Positions 47,579 through 56,793 of a DNA stretch of 64,000 bases are shown piece by piece. Source of the stretch: Syntrophopropionicum propionicicum_A. GTDB lineage: Bacteria > Bacillota > Desulfotomaculia > Desulfotomaculales > Pelotomaculaceae. Every line of letters begins with the position of its first letter. The first letter of the stretch is position 1. The notes beneath the pieces are model-generated. The model had not been told where the DNA came from. It searched no databases and saw only the letters and a list, made by a program, of their open reading frames with translations. Where the stretch lies: NCBI RefSeq assembly GCF_048984525.1, contig NZ_JBMGJC010000010.1, positions 62,001 to 126,000 on the forward strand, written 5' to 3'. The position numbers and the translations under genes are program-made.

Positions 47579-47900
47579 TCTTATCCTCTCCTTGGTCACC
47601 CAATTGATAAAGGCCGGTGGATTAAACTGCTTATCTTATTTGTCTGTTTACTGCAGGCTTTCAGCTCCCTTTCAATTAATCTTTGTCGTTTATATTAAAT
47701 TGTCTGCCGCCATCTCTTTATTTTTTATCAGCAGTCAGACAGAATTTGTCTTGTTAAAATTTACATTTATTGCCACCCGTTTTTGATTTACATACTACCA
47801 CACCGGTGCAAATCCGTTTTTAGGTAAAATTTGGAAACTAGCTCCGCCTGTCTTTTATAAACTCCTTATTTCTCTGCATTACCAATAATTTGGCTCTTCC
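47579..47900. other. Intergenic region upstream of the 97-residue gene
   Basis: About 320 bases, AT-rich, between the gyrB terminator and the 97-residue gene. It probably holds the promoter of that gene. No RNA or coding frame is convincing. Confidence 0.4.
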
Positions 47901-47937
47901 AAAAAATTTAAAAACCACCCTGAAAAACGGGTGGTTT
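47901..47937 (-). terminator. Terminator of gyrB
   Basis: AACCACCCG, TTTTT loop, CAGGGTGGTT stem followed on the minus strand by TTTAAATTTTTT. Confidence 0.8.
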
Positions 47938-47969
47938 CAAGTGTAGACAAATACCAGGAATGCAGATAT

Positions 47970-48001
47970 TACTGACATCCGACGTCTGACGACCGGCGAC
48001 T
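47970..48001. repeat. CGTCAGACGTC dispersed repeat, copy 2
   Basis: Reverse complement reads AGTCGCCGGTCGTCAGACGT followed by CGGATGTCAGTA, matching 37157-37185. It abuts the gyrB stop codon. Confidence 0.6.
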
Positions 48002-48005
48002 GAGT

Positions 48006-49919
48006 TTACACATCCAGGTTTCGCACCAGGTGGGCGTTTTCCATGATATAGTCCCGGCGCGGCTCCACCCTGTCCCCCATCAGCATGGAAAAAATAGAGT
48101 CAGCCTCGATGGCGTCTTCCAGGGTAACCTGCATCACGGTCCTTGTTTCAGGATTCATGGTGGTTTCCCAGAGCTGGACGGCATCCATTTCACCCAGACC
48201 TTTATACCTCTGGATGGAAATGCCTCCCCTGCCGATCTTGCTTAAAAGTTTTTCCAGCTCTGCGTCGTTGTACACGTAATTTTCGCTTCTGCCCTTTTTC
48301 ACCCTGTATAAAGGCGGCTGAGCGATATAAACGTATCCTGATTCCACCAGCGGCTTCATATACCGGTAAAAGAACGTCAGCAGGAGCGTCCTGATGTGAG
48401 CGCCGTCAATATCGGCGTCTGACATCAGGATAACCTTGTGGTACCTGGCCCTGGATATGTCAAATTCTTCACTGATGCCTGTCCCCAGTGCGGTGATCAT
48501 GGTTCGTATTTCTTCATTGGCCAGGATTTTGTCCAGGCGGGCTTTCTCAACATTTAAAATTTTGCCCCGCAGGGGCAGGATGGCCTGAAACCGCCTGTCA
48601 CGGCCCTGCTTGGCAGATCCGCCGGCGGAGTCACCCTCCACAAGATACAGCTCACAAGCTGAAGGGTCCCGTTCGGAGCAGTCCGCCAGTTTGCCCGGCA
48701 GGGTTGAGCTTTCCAGGGCGCTTTTACGCCTGGTCAGTTCTTTTGCCTTGCGGGCAGCCTCGCGCGCCCTGGAAGAGGTGATCGCTTTCTCCAGAATACG
48801 TTTGGCCACCGGGGGATTTTCCTCAAGAAATGTCCCCAGCCCTTCGCCCATAACCGTATCGACTATGCTTCTTACCTCGCTGTTTCCAAGCTTGGTCTTG
48901 GTCTGTCCTTCAAACTGCGGCTCCGGCACTTTGACGCTGATAACAGCTGTTAGCCCCTCCCTGATATCTTCACCCGAAAGGTTGCTCACTCCGTTTTTCA
49001 GAATGTTGTATTTGCGCCCGTAGTCATTTATAACCCTGGTGAGGGCGGCTTTGAAACCCGCCTCGTGTGTCCCTCCATCAATGGTGTTGATGTTGTTGGC
49101 ATAAGAAAATATATTATCTACAGCATAGGAATCTGTGTACTGCAAGGCTATTTCCACCATTACGTCTTCCCTCTGTTTTTGGAAATAGATAGGCTTGGAA
49201 TGGAGCGGCGTCTTGCTCCTGTTCAGGTGTTTAACATAATCTTTAATGCCGCCTTCGTGCTCGTACTCTACCACCTGGCCTGTACGCTTGTCCTTAAGGG
49301 TGATTTTTACGCCAGCGTTCAGGAAAGACAGCTCTCTTAAACGATGGGTAAGTGTATCCTGGTTGAAAATAAGGTCTTCGAATATTTGGTAGTCAGGTTT
49401 AAAACTTATTTTTGTCCCGTTTGTTTTGCTCTTACCTATGATTTTTAACTCGGTAACTGGTATGCCCCTGTGATATTTTTGATAATAAACATTCCCGTTA
49501 AGCCTGACTTCCACCTCAAGCCACTCGGAAAGCGCGTTTACCACTGAAACGCCCACACCGTGCAGCCCGCCGGATACTTTATAGCCGCCGCCTCCGAACT
49601 TGCCTCCGGCGTGCAGTATGGTCAGCACCACTTCCACTGCCGGCCGCCCCGTTTGGGATTGTATACCGACAGGGATGCCACGGCCGTTATCAATTACGAC
49701 AATGGAATTGTCTTCATTGATAACCACCTCTATCTTGTTGCAAAACCCGGCCATGGCCTCGTCTATGCTGTTATCCACAACCTCGTAAACCAGGTGGTGC
49801 AGACCTCTTGAGCTTGTACTGCCAATGTACATGCTGGGCCTGCGTCTTACTGCTTCCAGCCCTTCCAGAACCTGAATCTCTTCAGCTCCGTAGCGGTTGT
49901 TTTCGCTGACTTCAGTCAA
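48006..49919 (-). CDS. gyrB: DNA gyrase subunit B
   Basis: 637 residues from a TTG after AAAGGAG. GHKL ATPase motifs are visible (EVVDNSIDEAMAGF with the catalytic Glu, DNGRGIPVG, GGLHGVGVSVVNAL), followed by the QTKTKLGNSEVR transducer and the TOPRIM domain (ELYLVEGDSAGGSAKQGRDR, LMSDADIDGAHIR). The length is that of Gram-positive GyrB without the proteobacterial insert. It is downstream of remB with a 289-base repeat-filled gap, and upstream of gyrA, the standard order. Confidence 0.98.
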   Translation of the reverse strand: MTEVSENNRYGAEEIQVLEGLEAVRRRPSMYIGSTSSRGLHHLVYEVVDNSIDEAMAGFCNKIEVVINEDNSIVVIDNGRGIPVGIQSQTGRPAVEVVLTILHAGGKFGGGGYKVSGGLHGVGVSVVNALSEWLEVEVRLNGNVYYQKYHRGIPVTELKIIGKSKTNGTKISFKPDYQIFEDLIFNQDTLTHRLRELSFLNAGVKITLKDKRTGQVVEYEHEGGIKDYVKHLNRSKTPLHSKPIYFQKQREDVMVEIALQYTDSYAVDNIFSYANNINTIDGGTHEAGFKAALTRVINDYGRKYNILKNGVSNLSGEDIREGLTAVISVKVPEPQFEGQTKTKLGNSEVRSIVDTVMGEGLGTFLEENPPVAKRILEKAITSSRAREAARKAKELTRRKSALESSTLPGKLADCSERDPSACELYLVEGDSAGGSAKQGRDRRFQAILPLRGKILNVEKARLDKILANEEIRTMITALGTGISEEFDISRARYHKVILMSDADIDGAHIRTLLLTFFYRYMKPLVESGYVYIAQPPLYRVKKGRSENYVYNDAELEKLLSKIGRGGISIQRYKGLGEMDAVQLWETTMNPETRTVMQVTLEDAIEADSIFSMLMGDRVEPRRDYIMENAHLVRNLDV

Positions 49920-49997
49920 TACGAAACCACTCCTTTTTTAATTAAAAAATTCTATATAATCTAGAAAAATAAATAAGTGGGGTCAAAACTTTTAGGT

Positions 49998-50190
49998 CCA
50001 ACACATTGACAGAGGATTACAGGATTATTAAGGATTAACAGGATTTAAACAATGCTTTTTAAGTATATAACAACAAATTTTAATAATCCTCAATAACTCC
50101 TAATAATCGCCGATAAACATGTCCGTGAAGAATTTAAACTCTTTAAAATCCTGTAAATCTTGTTTAAAATCCTGTTAATCCTGTCAATTT
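49998..50190. repeat. AT-rich hairpin repeat element, copy 1 (gyrB-remB spacer)
   Basis: Inverted arms made of GATTAACAG-like units: left TTGACAGAGGATTACAGG with ATTAACAGGATTTAAACAA (50005-50050), right AAAATCCTGT with TAATCCTGTCAA (50145-50190), around an AT-rich centre. Similar elements lie at 60087-60276 and 61085-61330. Confidence 0.75.
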
Positions 50191-50208
50191 GTTTTTGGTT
50201 ATGGACAT

Positions 50209-50457
50209 CTAAAGTTCAAAAATATCTTTCGACCTTTTCTTCAGCGTACTGCATGAAATCGGGGACATGTATATGTCCCTGGTCGTTACCACAAACGATT
50301 TCTCCCTGTCCTTTTCATAAATATTTCTTATAAAACCTTCATCCCTGGCAATTTCTATAAATTCTTTTGTCACGGCCGCCTGCGCGGTAGTTATATCCAG
50401 GATGGCGATAATGTCCTTTTTCAGGACCACGACGTCTGCTCCAAGGTGTAAAAACAT
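50209..50457 (-). CDS. remB: RemB-like DUF370 regulator
   Basis: 82 residues, the family length. The sequence MFLHLGADVVVLKKDIIAIL, IEIARDEGF and KSFVVTTRDIYMSPISCSTL is that of the RemA/RemB (DUF370) group, a DNA-binding fold with a Ser-Pro loop. In B. subtilis the homologue (yaaB) sits at the same place between recF and gyrB and regulates biofilm matrix genes. The start is one base after the recF stop. Position and sequence agree. Confidence 0.92.
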   Translation of the reverse strand: MFLHLGADVVVLKKDIIAILDITTAQAAVTKEFIEIARDEGFIRNIYEKDREKSFVVTTRDIYMSPISCSTLKKRSKDIFEL

Positions 50458-50458
50458 G

Positions 50459-51574
50459 TTACTCCTCCTTAGTATCAGCGACCCTGCCCGAGCGTATAAA
50501 AAATTTTTTCACTGCAAAATTATCTTTGACCGTAATTTTATGCTCTCCGGTGGAGGTTACAAATGTCTGTACGAATCCCCTCACCCTGTTTAACAAAGCC
50601 CGGCGCCGGCCTTCATCGAGCTCAAAGAGAACATCGTCGAGAAGCAGGATCGGGTATTCACCTATTTCTTTATGCCAGTGCAGTATTTGAGAAATCTTTA
50701 AGGTTAAAACTATGGTCCGCTGCTGTCCCTGGGAACCGTAAGTACGCGCGTCCTTGTCATTAATATATAAAGCAAAATCATCTCTGTGCGGGCCGATCAA
50801 AGTCTGAGACCGTTTAATTTCTTCTTCTTCAACTTCCCGCAGCCCTTTTTGAAACTGCCCGTATAAATCATCTTCCGAAGAAGGCATGTTTAATTTCAGC
50901 GATGAAAGGTACCTGATATCAAGATCTTCCTGCTTACCGGTTAAATCATGGTGGATATTTCTGATCAGCGGACTTAGATCTTTAAATATTTTTATCCTCA
51001 GGGAAAGCAGCCTCGCGCCGTACCGGCAGAGCTGATCATTCCACACCTGCAGTGAGTCGCTTTTTGATTTTTTTTCTTTAATATCCCTCAGCAGGTTGTT
51101 GCGCTGAAAAAGCACCCTGTTGTATTGCCCAAGCAAATGATTGTATTGTGGGAGAAAAGGGCCAAACTCAAGGTCCAGAAAGCGCCGCCGCTCAAAAGGT
51201 GAACCCTTGACCAGGACCAGGTCTTCGGGTTTAAACAATACTACGCCCGGCCATCCCAGCGGATAACCGCGGGTTAAAACACCGTTTACCCCTATTTTCT
51301 TTTTGCCCGGCAGGAGCTCCACCCTTACTTCAACCTGCCTGCTATCGGTTTCAAAAAGGCTGTTTATATACGAAAAATCTTTCTGCCAGGATATTATTTC
51401 AGCTTCTCTCTGCGTGCGAAACGATTTACCCGTGCAGGAAAGAAATATTGACTCCAGTAAATTGGTTTTACCCTGCGCGTTAGAGCCGCTGAATACATTA
51501 AAAAAATTATCCGGCTCAATTACCTGACTGCTGTAATTCCTGAAGTTGGCGATTTCCAGGCGCTTGAGGTACAA
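50459..51574 (-). CDS. recF: DNA repair and replication protein RecF
   Basis: 371 residues from a TTG start after AGGAGAG. SMC-like ATPase: Walker A GSNAQGKTNLLESIF (about 30), a signature SQGQQRTIVLTLKISQ (about 275) and Walker B ILLLDDVLFELDEGRR. RecF loads RecA at single-stranded gaps with RecO and RecR. It lies four bases from dnaN. Confidence 0.98.
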   Translation of the reverse strand: MYLKRLEIANFRNYSSQVIEPDNFFNVFSGSNAQGKTNLLESIFLSCTGKSFRTQREAEIISWQKDFSYINSLFETDSRQVEVRVELLPGKKKIGVNGVLTRGYPLGWPGVVLFKPEDLVLVKGSPFERRRFLDLEFGPFLPQYNHLLGQYNRVLFQRNNLLRDIKEKKSKSDSLQVWNDQLCRYGARLLSLRIKIFKDLSPLIRNIHHDLTGKQEDLDIRYLSSLKLNMPSSEDDLYGQFQKGLREVEEEEIKRSQTLIGPHRDDFALYINDKDARTYGSQGQQRTIVLTLKISQILHWHKEIGEYPILLLDDVLFELDEGRRRALLNRVRGFVQTFVTSTGEHKITVKDNFAVKKFFIRSGRVADTKEE

Positions 51575-51578
51575 TCAA

Positions 51579-52691
51579 TCAGCTCTCCTCGCGCAGCCGG
51601 ACCGGAAGGAGCAGGGAAAGGTACTCCATCTCCCCTGCTGGTTTAATAATTACCGGGCTCAAGGGGCCTGTAAACTCCATCACTACCTCTTCCGTACCGA
51701 TTGCCTTTAATGCATCGCTTAAATATCTCGCGTTAAAAGCAAACTGGAGGTTCTCCCCCTCCTGGAAAACAGGCATTTCCTCCCGCACACGGCCTGCCTC
51801 AGTATTGACTGAAACCACCAGAATATTATCACCAATGTTAATTTTAATTACCGGTGATCCTTCCCTGGTAAGCAGCGCGGCCCTTTCCGCCGCCTCTGCC
51901 AGGTCCCTGGCTTTCAAACGTATTCTGGATATATATTCTGTTGGGATGACCTGCCGGTAATTTGGAAAATTACCGCCTATCAGCCTGGAAATTAAACATA
52001 TATTTTCTGTTTTAAAAATAACCTGGTTTTCGGCCACGATAATTTCTAACGGTTCATCCGACAGTCCGGCGACCTTGATCAGCTCATTAAGAGTTTTACC
52101 AGGAATTATTAAATTTATATTAAGATCACCAGTGTTCTCAATTAAAATTTTGCGCCATGCCAAACGGTGAGTATCGGTGGCCACAATATTTATCTCACCA
52201 TTGACGATTTCAAAAAGCACCCCCGTGTAAAGCGGCCTGTTTTCATCCCTGGCGGTGGCAAAAATTACCTGCGTGATTACCTCTCTTAAAACTTCGCCGG
52301 GAATACTGAATTTTATATCACCCTGCGGCAATGGAAATTCAGGAAACTCTTCCACCGGATAACCGTTAATATTGGCTTCCGACTGGCCATACTGCAGGGT
52401 TACACTTCCGCTCAGAGGATCAGACCGGAAGAAAATTGTCACGTCTGGAAACCGCCTTATTAATTCTGTTATTACCTTTGCCGGCAGGACAGCATTTCCC
52501 TGCTCAATTACCTCGGCCGGAAACGAACAGCTGATACCCATTTCGAGGTCGGTTGCCGAGATATTGACACTGCCCTCCCCCGCCACGAATTTTATGCCGC
52601 TCAATATTGGCAGGGGATTTTTTAACGAGACTGCTCTTTGCACAATCTGTACGGCGTTGAGCAATTCTTCTTTATTGCTCGCAAAATTCAT
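51579..52691 (-). CDS. dnaN: DNA polymerase III beta subunit (sliding clamp)
   Basis: 370 residues with the three-domain clamp plan. Conserved parts are LPILSGIKFVAGEGSVNISATDLEMGI, the TARDENRPLYTGVLFEI segment and the C-terminal SPVIIKPAGEMEYLSLLLPVRL. Ring-shaped dimer that tethers the polymerase. It is separated from dnaA by the 206-bp origin spacer. Confidence 0.98.
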   Translation of the reverse strand: MNFASNKEELLNAVQIVQRAVSLKNPLPILSGIKFVAGEGSVNISATDLEMGISCSFPAEVIEQGNAVLPAKVITELIRRFPDVTIFFRSDPLSGSVTLQYGQSEANINGYPVEEFPEFPLPQGDIKFSIPGEVLREVITQVIFATARDENRPLYTGVLFEIVNGEINIVATDTHRLAWRKILIENTGDLNINLIIPGKTLNELIKVAGLSDEPLEIIVAENQVIFKTENICLISRLIGGNFPNYRQVIPTEYISRIRLKARDLAEAAERAALLTREGSPVIKINIGDNILVVSVNTEAGRVREEMPVFQEGENLQFAFNARYLSDALKAIGTEEVVMEFTGPLSPVIIKPAGEMEYLSLLLPVRLREES

Positions 52692-52897
52692 TTTACTTCC
52701 CCCATTATTATTATTGTTATGTTTATTTTTTTAAATAGTAATAGTAATAGCTGTGACTATGTGCATAAGGCAAAATAAACGTTAAACAAAAAAGAGTAAC
52801 GGCTGTTTATAAAAAATAGTTTTTTGGCTGTCCAAAATAATTACTAAAAAAATTTTAAGGATACCCACAAAAAAAATAACATTTTATTCACTGTATC
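52692..52897. other. oriC: oriC unwinding region between dnaA and dnaN
   Basis: From the dnaA side: weak boxes (TACCCACA near 52862), then a DnaA box TGTGCATAA at 52760-52768 (TTATGCACA on the minus strand, one mismatch to TTATCCACA), a 9-base spacer, TAG-TAA-TAG-TAA-TAG at 52736-52750 (3'-GAT/AAT trios), then an AT-rich tract (52705-52735) next to dnaN. This is the order of the B. subtilis basal unwinding system. Confidence 0.8.
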
Positions 52898-54226
52898 TTA
52901 ACTTTTTTTAATCAGGTTTATAAGGTCTTTGACGGTTTCCTGAAAATTACCGTTTTTATTTAATTCATCGTTTATTTTTTCATTAGCGTGGATAACGGTG
53001 GTGTGGTCACGACCGCCAAAAGCATTGCCGATCTGCGGCAGAGAAGAGTCGGTCAATTCTCTTGACAGGTACATAGCTATCTGGCGGGGAAAAGAAATTG
53101 AGCGATTTCTTTTTTTAGATTTAAAATCTTCAACCCTTAAGCTGTAAAAATCTGCTACAACTTCTTGAATCAGTTGAATGGTAATCTGACGGGGACGGTT
53201 TGGCAGAATATCTTTCAGCACATCCGCGGCCATTTCAGGGTTTATTTCTTCTCCGTTTAAGGATGAACGGGCTATGACACGATTTAAAGCTCCTTCCAGA
53301 ATACGGATGTTTGATTGTATTTTATTGGCAATAAATACAATTGTATCATCCGGCACGGTTAAATTTTCCAGCTGTGATTTTTTGCGCAGGATAGCGATCC
53401 TGGTTTCCAGGTCCGGCGGTTGGATATCAGTTATCAGGCCCCATTCAAAACGGGAGCGCAGCCTGTCTTCTAGTGTGGGAATTTCCCTCGGGGGGCGGTC
53501 GCTGGAAATAATTATTTGTTTATTGGCCTCGTACAGCGTATTGAATGTATGGAAAAATTCCTCCTGGGTCCGTTCTTTGCCGGCCAGGAACTGTATATCG
53601 TCGACCAATAGAATATCCATACCGCGGTATTTATTTCTAAATTCCACGGTCTTATCATCACGTATGGAGTTGATTAATTCGTTTGTGAATTTTTCTGAAG
53701 TGACGTAGAAAACTTTCAGCCTGGAGTTGTGTTCCATGGTATATTGTCCGATGGCATGCATCAGGTGAGTTTTGCCCAGGCCGACGCCGCCATATATAAA
53801 TAAAGGGTTATAAGCCTTGGCCGGGGCTTCCGATACGGCCAGGCAGGCGGCGTGGGTAAACCTGTTGCTGTTTCCGATAATAAAAGTATCAAAGGTATAT
53901 TTCGGGTTCAAAGGTGAAGATTGAAAGTTTTCTACCGGCTTGTTATAGGTTTCATTCTGTATTTCCGGTATTTCACTCGACAGGAGAAACTGCACGCCGA
54001 TATCCTGCTTGGTTATACTCTGAAAGACATTCTTTAAAAGAGGCGCGTAACGGTCGCTGAGCCAGCCGCGGGAAAAGTTGTTGGGCACCTCGATAATAAT
54101 GGTGTTATCAACGCAGCCAAGAGGTTTGAGTGGTTTTAGCCATGCGTCGAACGAATTTTTGTTAAGTTTTTTTTCCAATATTTTTAAAGCCTTGTCCCAG
54201 AGACTCAGTACTTCGCTTCTGAGCAT
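52898..54226 (-). CDS. dnaA: Chromosomal replication initiator DnaA
   Basis: 442 residues from the ATG at 54226 after AGGGGG; a frame to 54307 adds 27 residues foreign to the family. Domain I (LWDKALKILEKKLNKNSFDAWL), a short linker, domain III AAA+ (Walker A GGVGLGKTHLMHAIG, Walker B ILLVDDIQFLAGKE, sensor II and arginine regions) and domain IV with the box-binding signature FGGRDHTTVIHA (about 410). It binds the boxes on both sides of its own gene and unwinds the origin. Confidence 0.99.
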   Translation of the reverse strand: MLRSEVLSLWDKALKILEKKLNKNSFDAWLKPLKPLGCVDNTIIIEVPNNFSRGWLSDRYAPLLKNVFQSITKQDIGVQFLLSSEIPEIQNETYNKPVENFQSSPLNPKYTFDTFIIGNSNRFTHAACLAVSEAPAKAYNPLFIYGGVGLGKTHLMHAIGQYTMEHNSRLKVFYVTSEKFTNELINSIRDDKTVEFRNKYRGMDILLVDDIQFLAGKERTQEEFFHTFNTLYEANKQIIISSDRPPREIPTLEDRLRSRFEWGLITDIQPPDLETRIAILRKKSQLENLTVPDDTIVFIANKIQSNIRILEGALNRVIARSSLNGEEINPEMAADVLKDILPNRPRQITIQLIQEVVADFYSLRVEDFKSKKRNRSISFPRQIAMYLSRELTDSSLPQIGNAFGGRDHTTVIHANEKINDELNKNGNFQETVKDLINLIKKS

Positions 54227-54299
54227 TTCAAACCCCCTGATAAAACAAAAAATATAGCCTAAAAAATCCTCCATAATTAGGGAGGTATTTAAGGTCTGG

Positions 54300-54407
54300 T
54301 TATTCACAAATTAATCCACATTTTAAATATTAAAGCTGTTGAAAAAAAGCGCTATTCAAGCATGCGGGCCAATAAAATAATACCAAAATTTACTTAAGTT
54401 ATCAACA
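54300..54407. promoter_or_regulatory. DnaA-box cluster between dnaA and rpmH
   Basis: TTATTCACA (54300-54308), TAATCCACA (54312-54320) and TTATCAACA (54399-54407), each one mismatch from TTATCCACA, on the plus strand upstream of dnaA. They may serve origin function and autoregulation of dnaA. The promoter of dnaA must lie here too. Confidence 0.65.
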
Positions 54408-54453
54408 GGCTTTTTAATGGGGCGGCCTGCCCTGGAGGGCTGTGCTGTTGTCC

Positions 54454-54482
54454 TTGACGTTGGAAATCGATTACTATATAAT
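54454..54482 (+). promoter_or_regulatory. Sigma-A promoter of rpmH
   Basis: TTGACG, 17-base spacer and TATAAT, nearly perfect consensus, 66 bases upstream of the rpmH start. Confidence 0.85.
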
Positions 54483-54547
54483 GGTTGTGTGTGTCTGTCA
54501 GTAGAAGCTTTTTGGTGTTTTTTTCGCAAAAAAAGGAGGTGTAGATT

Positions 54548-54682
54548 TTGAAGCGTACTTACCAGCCAAAGGCTCGTAAACATAAAAAAGTGCACGGCTT
54601 TCTAAAAAGAATGTCTACCCTGTCAGGTAGGAACGTAATAAAAAGAAGGAGAATCAAGGGCAGGAAAAGATTAACCGCTTAA
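54548..54682 (+). CDS. rpmH: Ribosomal protein L34
   Basis: 44 residues from a TTG seven bases after AAAGGAGGTG. The sequence MKRTYQPKARKHKKVHGFLK, RMSTLSGRNV and RRRIKGRKRLTA is nearly the universal L34 sequence. It heads the plus-strand operon leading away from the origin. Confidence 0.98.
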   Translation: MKRTYQPKARKHKKVHGFLKRMSTLSGRNVIKRRRIKGRKRLTA

Positions 54683-54841
54683 GGCCGCTTAATCAAAGTG
54701 GCCTTTATAAATGTTTATTGACATTTGAGTATGAGAGTATATTTTTGTGGTTATAACTATATAATGGGTACATTTAATTATTTTTGTTTTTGTAGATTAA
54801 CTATGTTTGAGAGGGATTAAAAAGCTTCAACAGAGGATTAA

Positions 54842-55174
54842 ATGAAAGTCCTTACGACACTCAAAAAAAATAAGGAATACAGAATCGTTTACAGCCGGGG
54901 CAAGTCGCTCGCAGACCGCTACCTGGTGGTATATTTTTTAGCTAATAATTTAGAGTTCTGTCGATTTGGTTTTACTGTAAGCAAAAAAACAGGTAACGCT
55001 GTTACCCGAAACAGGATCAGGCGCCTGCTGAAGGAAGCGTGCAGGCTGAACCATAATATTTTTAGCGGCGGGTTTGACCTGGTATTTGTAGCCCGCCGCG
55101 GCATTGTTGCTTTAGACTACAGGCAGGTTGAAGAAAGTTTGTTGAAGCTGGTAAAAAAAGTATACAAAAGGTGA
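54842..55174 (+). CDS. rnpA: Ribonuclease P protein component
   Basis: 110 residues. The family RNR motif is seen in KKTGNAVTRNRIRRLLKEACR; the N-terminus LKKNKEYRIVYSRGKSLADR is typical. It assists the RNase P RNA in tRNA 5' processing. It overlaps yidD by four bases. Confidence 0.97.
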   Translation: MKVLTTLKKNKEYRIVYSRGKSLADRYLVVYFLANNLEFCRFGFTVSKKTGNAVTRNRIRRLLKEACRLNHNIFSGGFDLVFVARRGIVALDYRQVEESLLKLVKKVYKR

Positions 55175-55386
55175 TTTTTTTGAAGTTTTTCTTGCTTACT
55201 ATAATCAGGATCTACCAGCTCCTTTTATCACCGCTGAAAAAGCCTACTTGCCGTTTTTATCCGACGTGCTCTCATTACGCGTTAGAAGCTGTGGAAAAAT
55301 ACGGTGCTTTTAAGGGTTCCCGGATGGCCCTGGTCAGGTTGTTGAAATGCCATCCCTTTCACCCCGGCGGCTACGATCCCGTTTAA
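55171..55386 (+). CDS. yidD: Membrane protein insertion efficiency factor YidD
   Basis: 71 residues starting at a GTG inside the rnpA stop (GTGA overlap). The sequence IRIYQLLLSPL, CRFYPTCSHYALEAVEKYGAFKG and LLKCHPFHPGGYDPV is diagnostic, with the conserved three-cysteine pattern. It helps YidC insert membrane proteins. Confidence 0.97.
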   Translation: MIFLKFFLLTIIRIYQLLLSPLKKPTCRFYPTCSHYALEAVEKYGAFKGSRMALVRLLKCHPFHPGGYDPV

Positions 55387-55442
55387 AGCAGGATAAAAAA
55401 ACCGCTTGACTTTTAATAGTTAATTTAAGGAGGCGGGAATTA

Positions 55443-56111
55443 TTGGGAATATTTCAAAGTATTGTTGATGGAATGACCTGGCTTTTAAATAACCTTTATA
55501 ATTTTACCGGTTCTATAGGCATTCCCAGTTATGCGCTCGCTATTATTCTGCTCACTGTCCTGATCAAGGTGGTCCTTTACCCGCTGACACAGAAACAAAT
55601 GAAGTCAATGCTGGGAATGCAGCAGATCCAGCCCAAAATAAAGGAAATTCAGGATAAGTGGAAAAATAAGGACCCGAAAAAAATGCAGGAAGAGATTATG
55701 AAGCTGTACAAGGAACATAATGTCAACCCTGCCGCGGGCTGCCTGCCGCTTTTAATCCAGATGCCGATATTAATAGCCCTGTACCGGTCATTATTTACTT
55801 TTGATTATGTAAACCCGGCACATGCGACTTTTTTTTGGCTGCAAAACCTGACCGACAAGGACCCCTACTTCATACTGCCTGTTCTGGCGGGTGTTACAAC
55901 TTATTTGCAATCAAAGATGACGACTATGAGCAACGACCCCACTCAAAAAATGATGCTTTACACAATGCCCGTTTTTATTGGCTGGATATCAGCCACCGTA
56001 CCGGCCGGCCTGGCGCTTTACTGGGTAGTATTTAACATTGCCAGCATCGTCCAGCAGTATTTTATAAATAAACAGGCCCTGCCGGTGAAAGGAGAGGTTG
56101 GCGGAAAGTGA
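55443..56111 (+). CDS. yidC: YidC/Oxa1-family membrane protein insertase
   Basis: 222 residues from a TTG after AAGGAGGCGGG. Five hydrophobic segments with the conserved LYPLTQKQMKSMLGMQQIQPKIKEIQ coiled coil and NPAAGCLPLLIQMPILIALY. No lipoprotein signal is present, unlike B. subtilis SpoIIIJ. At the place of the conserved groove arginine (VRxxxYPLT in E. coli) a lysine is found (IKVVLYPLT). Short Gram-positive form. It overlaps jag by four bases. Confidence 0.95.
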   Translation: MGIFQSIVDGMTWLLNNLYNFTGSIGIPSYALAIILLTVLIKVVLYPLTQKQMKSMLGMQQIQPKIKEIQDKWKNKDPKKMQEEIMKLYKEHNVNPAAGCLPLLIQMPILIALYRSLFTFDYVNPAHATFFWLQNLTDKDPYFILPVLAGVTTYLQSKMTTMSNDPTQKMMLYTMPVFIGWISATVPAGLALYWVVFNIASIVQQYFINKQALPVKGEVGGK

Positions 56112-56728
56112 AATTTGTCGAAAAAATAGGCAAAACCGTGGAGGAGGCCGTCGTTCAGGCCCTTAAAGAACTTGACGCCACCAGGGACGAAGTAGACGTG
56201 GAAGTACTGGAGGAACCGTCAAAGGGTATATTGGGTTTGATCAAGGTAAAACCAGCCAGGGTAAAAGTGATATTAAAAGATAATCCGCTTAAGAGAGCCT
56301 CCGGTTTGTTAAAAGGTATTTTTCAGACCATGGATCTTGATGTTAAAATAAATATTACAGAAAATGATAAAACTATGTTTATCAACCTGGAAGGACCCGA
56401 CCTGGGTATTTTAATAGGGCGGCGGGGTGAAACGCTGGACGCCCTGCAGTACCTGGTCAACCTTTCGGTAAATAAAAACCAGGAAGTAAGAAAAAAAATT
56501 ATTATAGACATAGAGGGATACCGCAACAGGCGTGAGAAAACCTTGCAAAGGCTGGCGCTAAAACTGGCGGACAAGGCCAGGCAGAGAGGAAGAAACGTGG
56601 TTTTGGAACCTATGAGCTCTCAGGAACGGCGAATTATTCACACTGCCCTGCAGGGAAGGGACGACATATACACCTTTAGCGAAGGGGAAGAACCTTACCG
56701 CAAAATAATAATATCCCCCAAGAAATAA
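56108..56728 (+). CDS. jag: Jag/KhpB RNA-binding protein
   Basis: 206 residues from a GTG overlapping the yidC stop. An N-terminal Jag domain (MKFVEKIGKTVEEAVVQALKELDATRDEVDVEV) is followed by a KH domain with the GXXG loop (ILIGRRGETLDALQYLVNL) and an R3H domain (ERRIIHTALQGRDDIYTFSEGEEPYRKI). It binds RNA and affects cell division and envelope growth in Firmicutes. Confidence 0.97.
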   Translation: MKFVEKIGKTVEEAVVQALKELDATRDEVDVEVLEEPSKGILGLIKVKPARVKVILKDNPLKRASGLLKGIFQTMDLDVKINITENDKTMFINLEGPDLGILIGRRGETLDALQYLVNLSVNKNQEVRKKIIIDIEGYRNRREKTLQRLALKLADKARQRGRNVVLEPMSSQERRIIHTALQGRDDIYTFSEGEEPYRKIIISPKK

Positions 56729-56731
56729 AGT

Positions 56732-56766
56732 AAACCCAGCGGGAAGTGAGCCCGCTGGGTTTTTTA
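56732..56766 (+). terminator. Terminator after jag
   Basis: AACCCAGCGGG and CCCGCTGGGTT stem, six T. It ends the rpmH-jag unit; mnmE follows at once. Confidence 0.9.
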
Positions 56767-56793
56767 AAAATAATGCGACCGGAGGGCGGCGCC

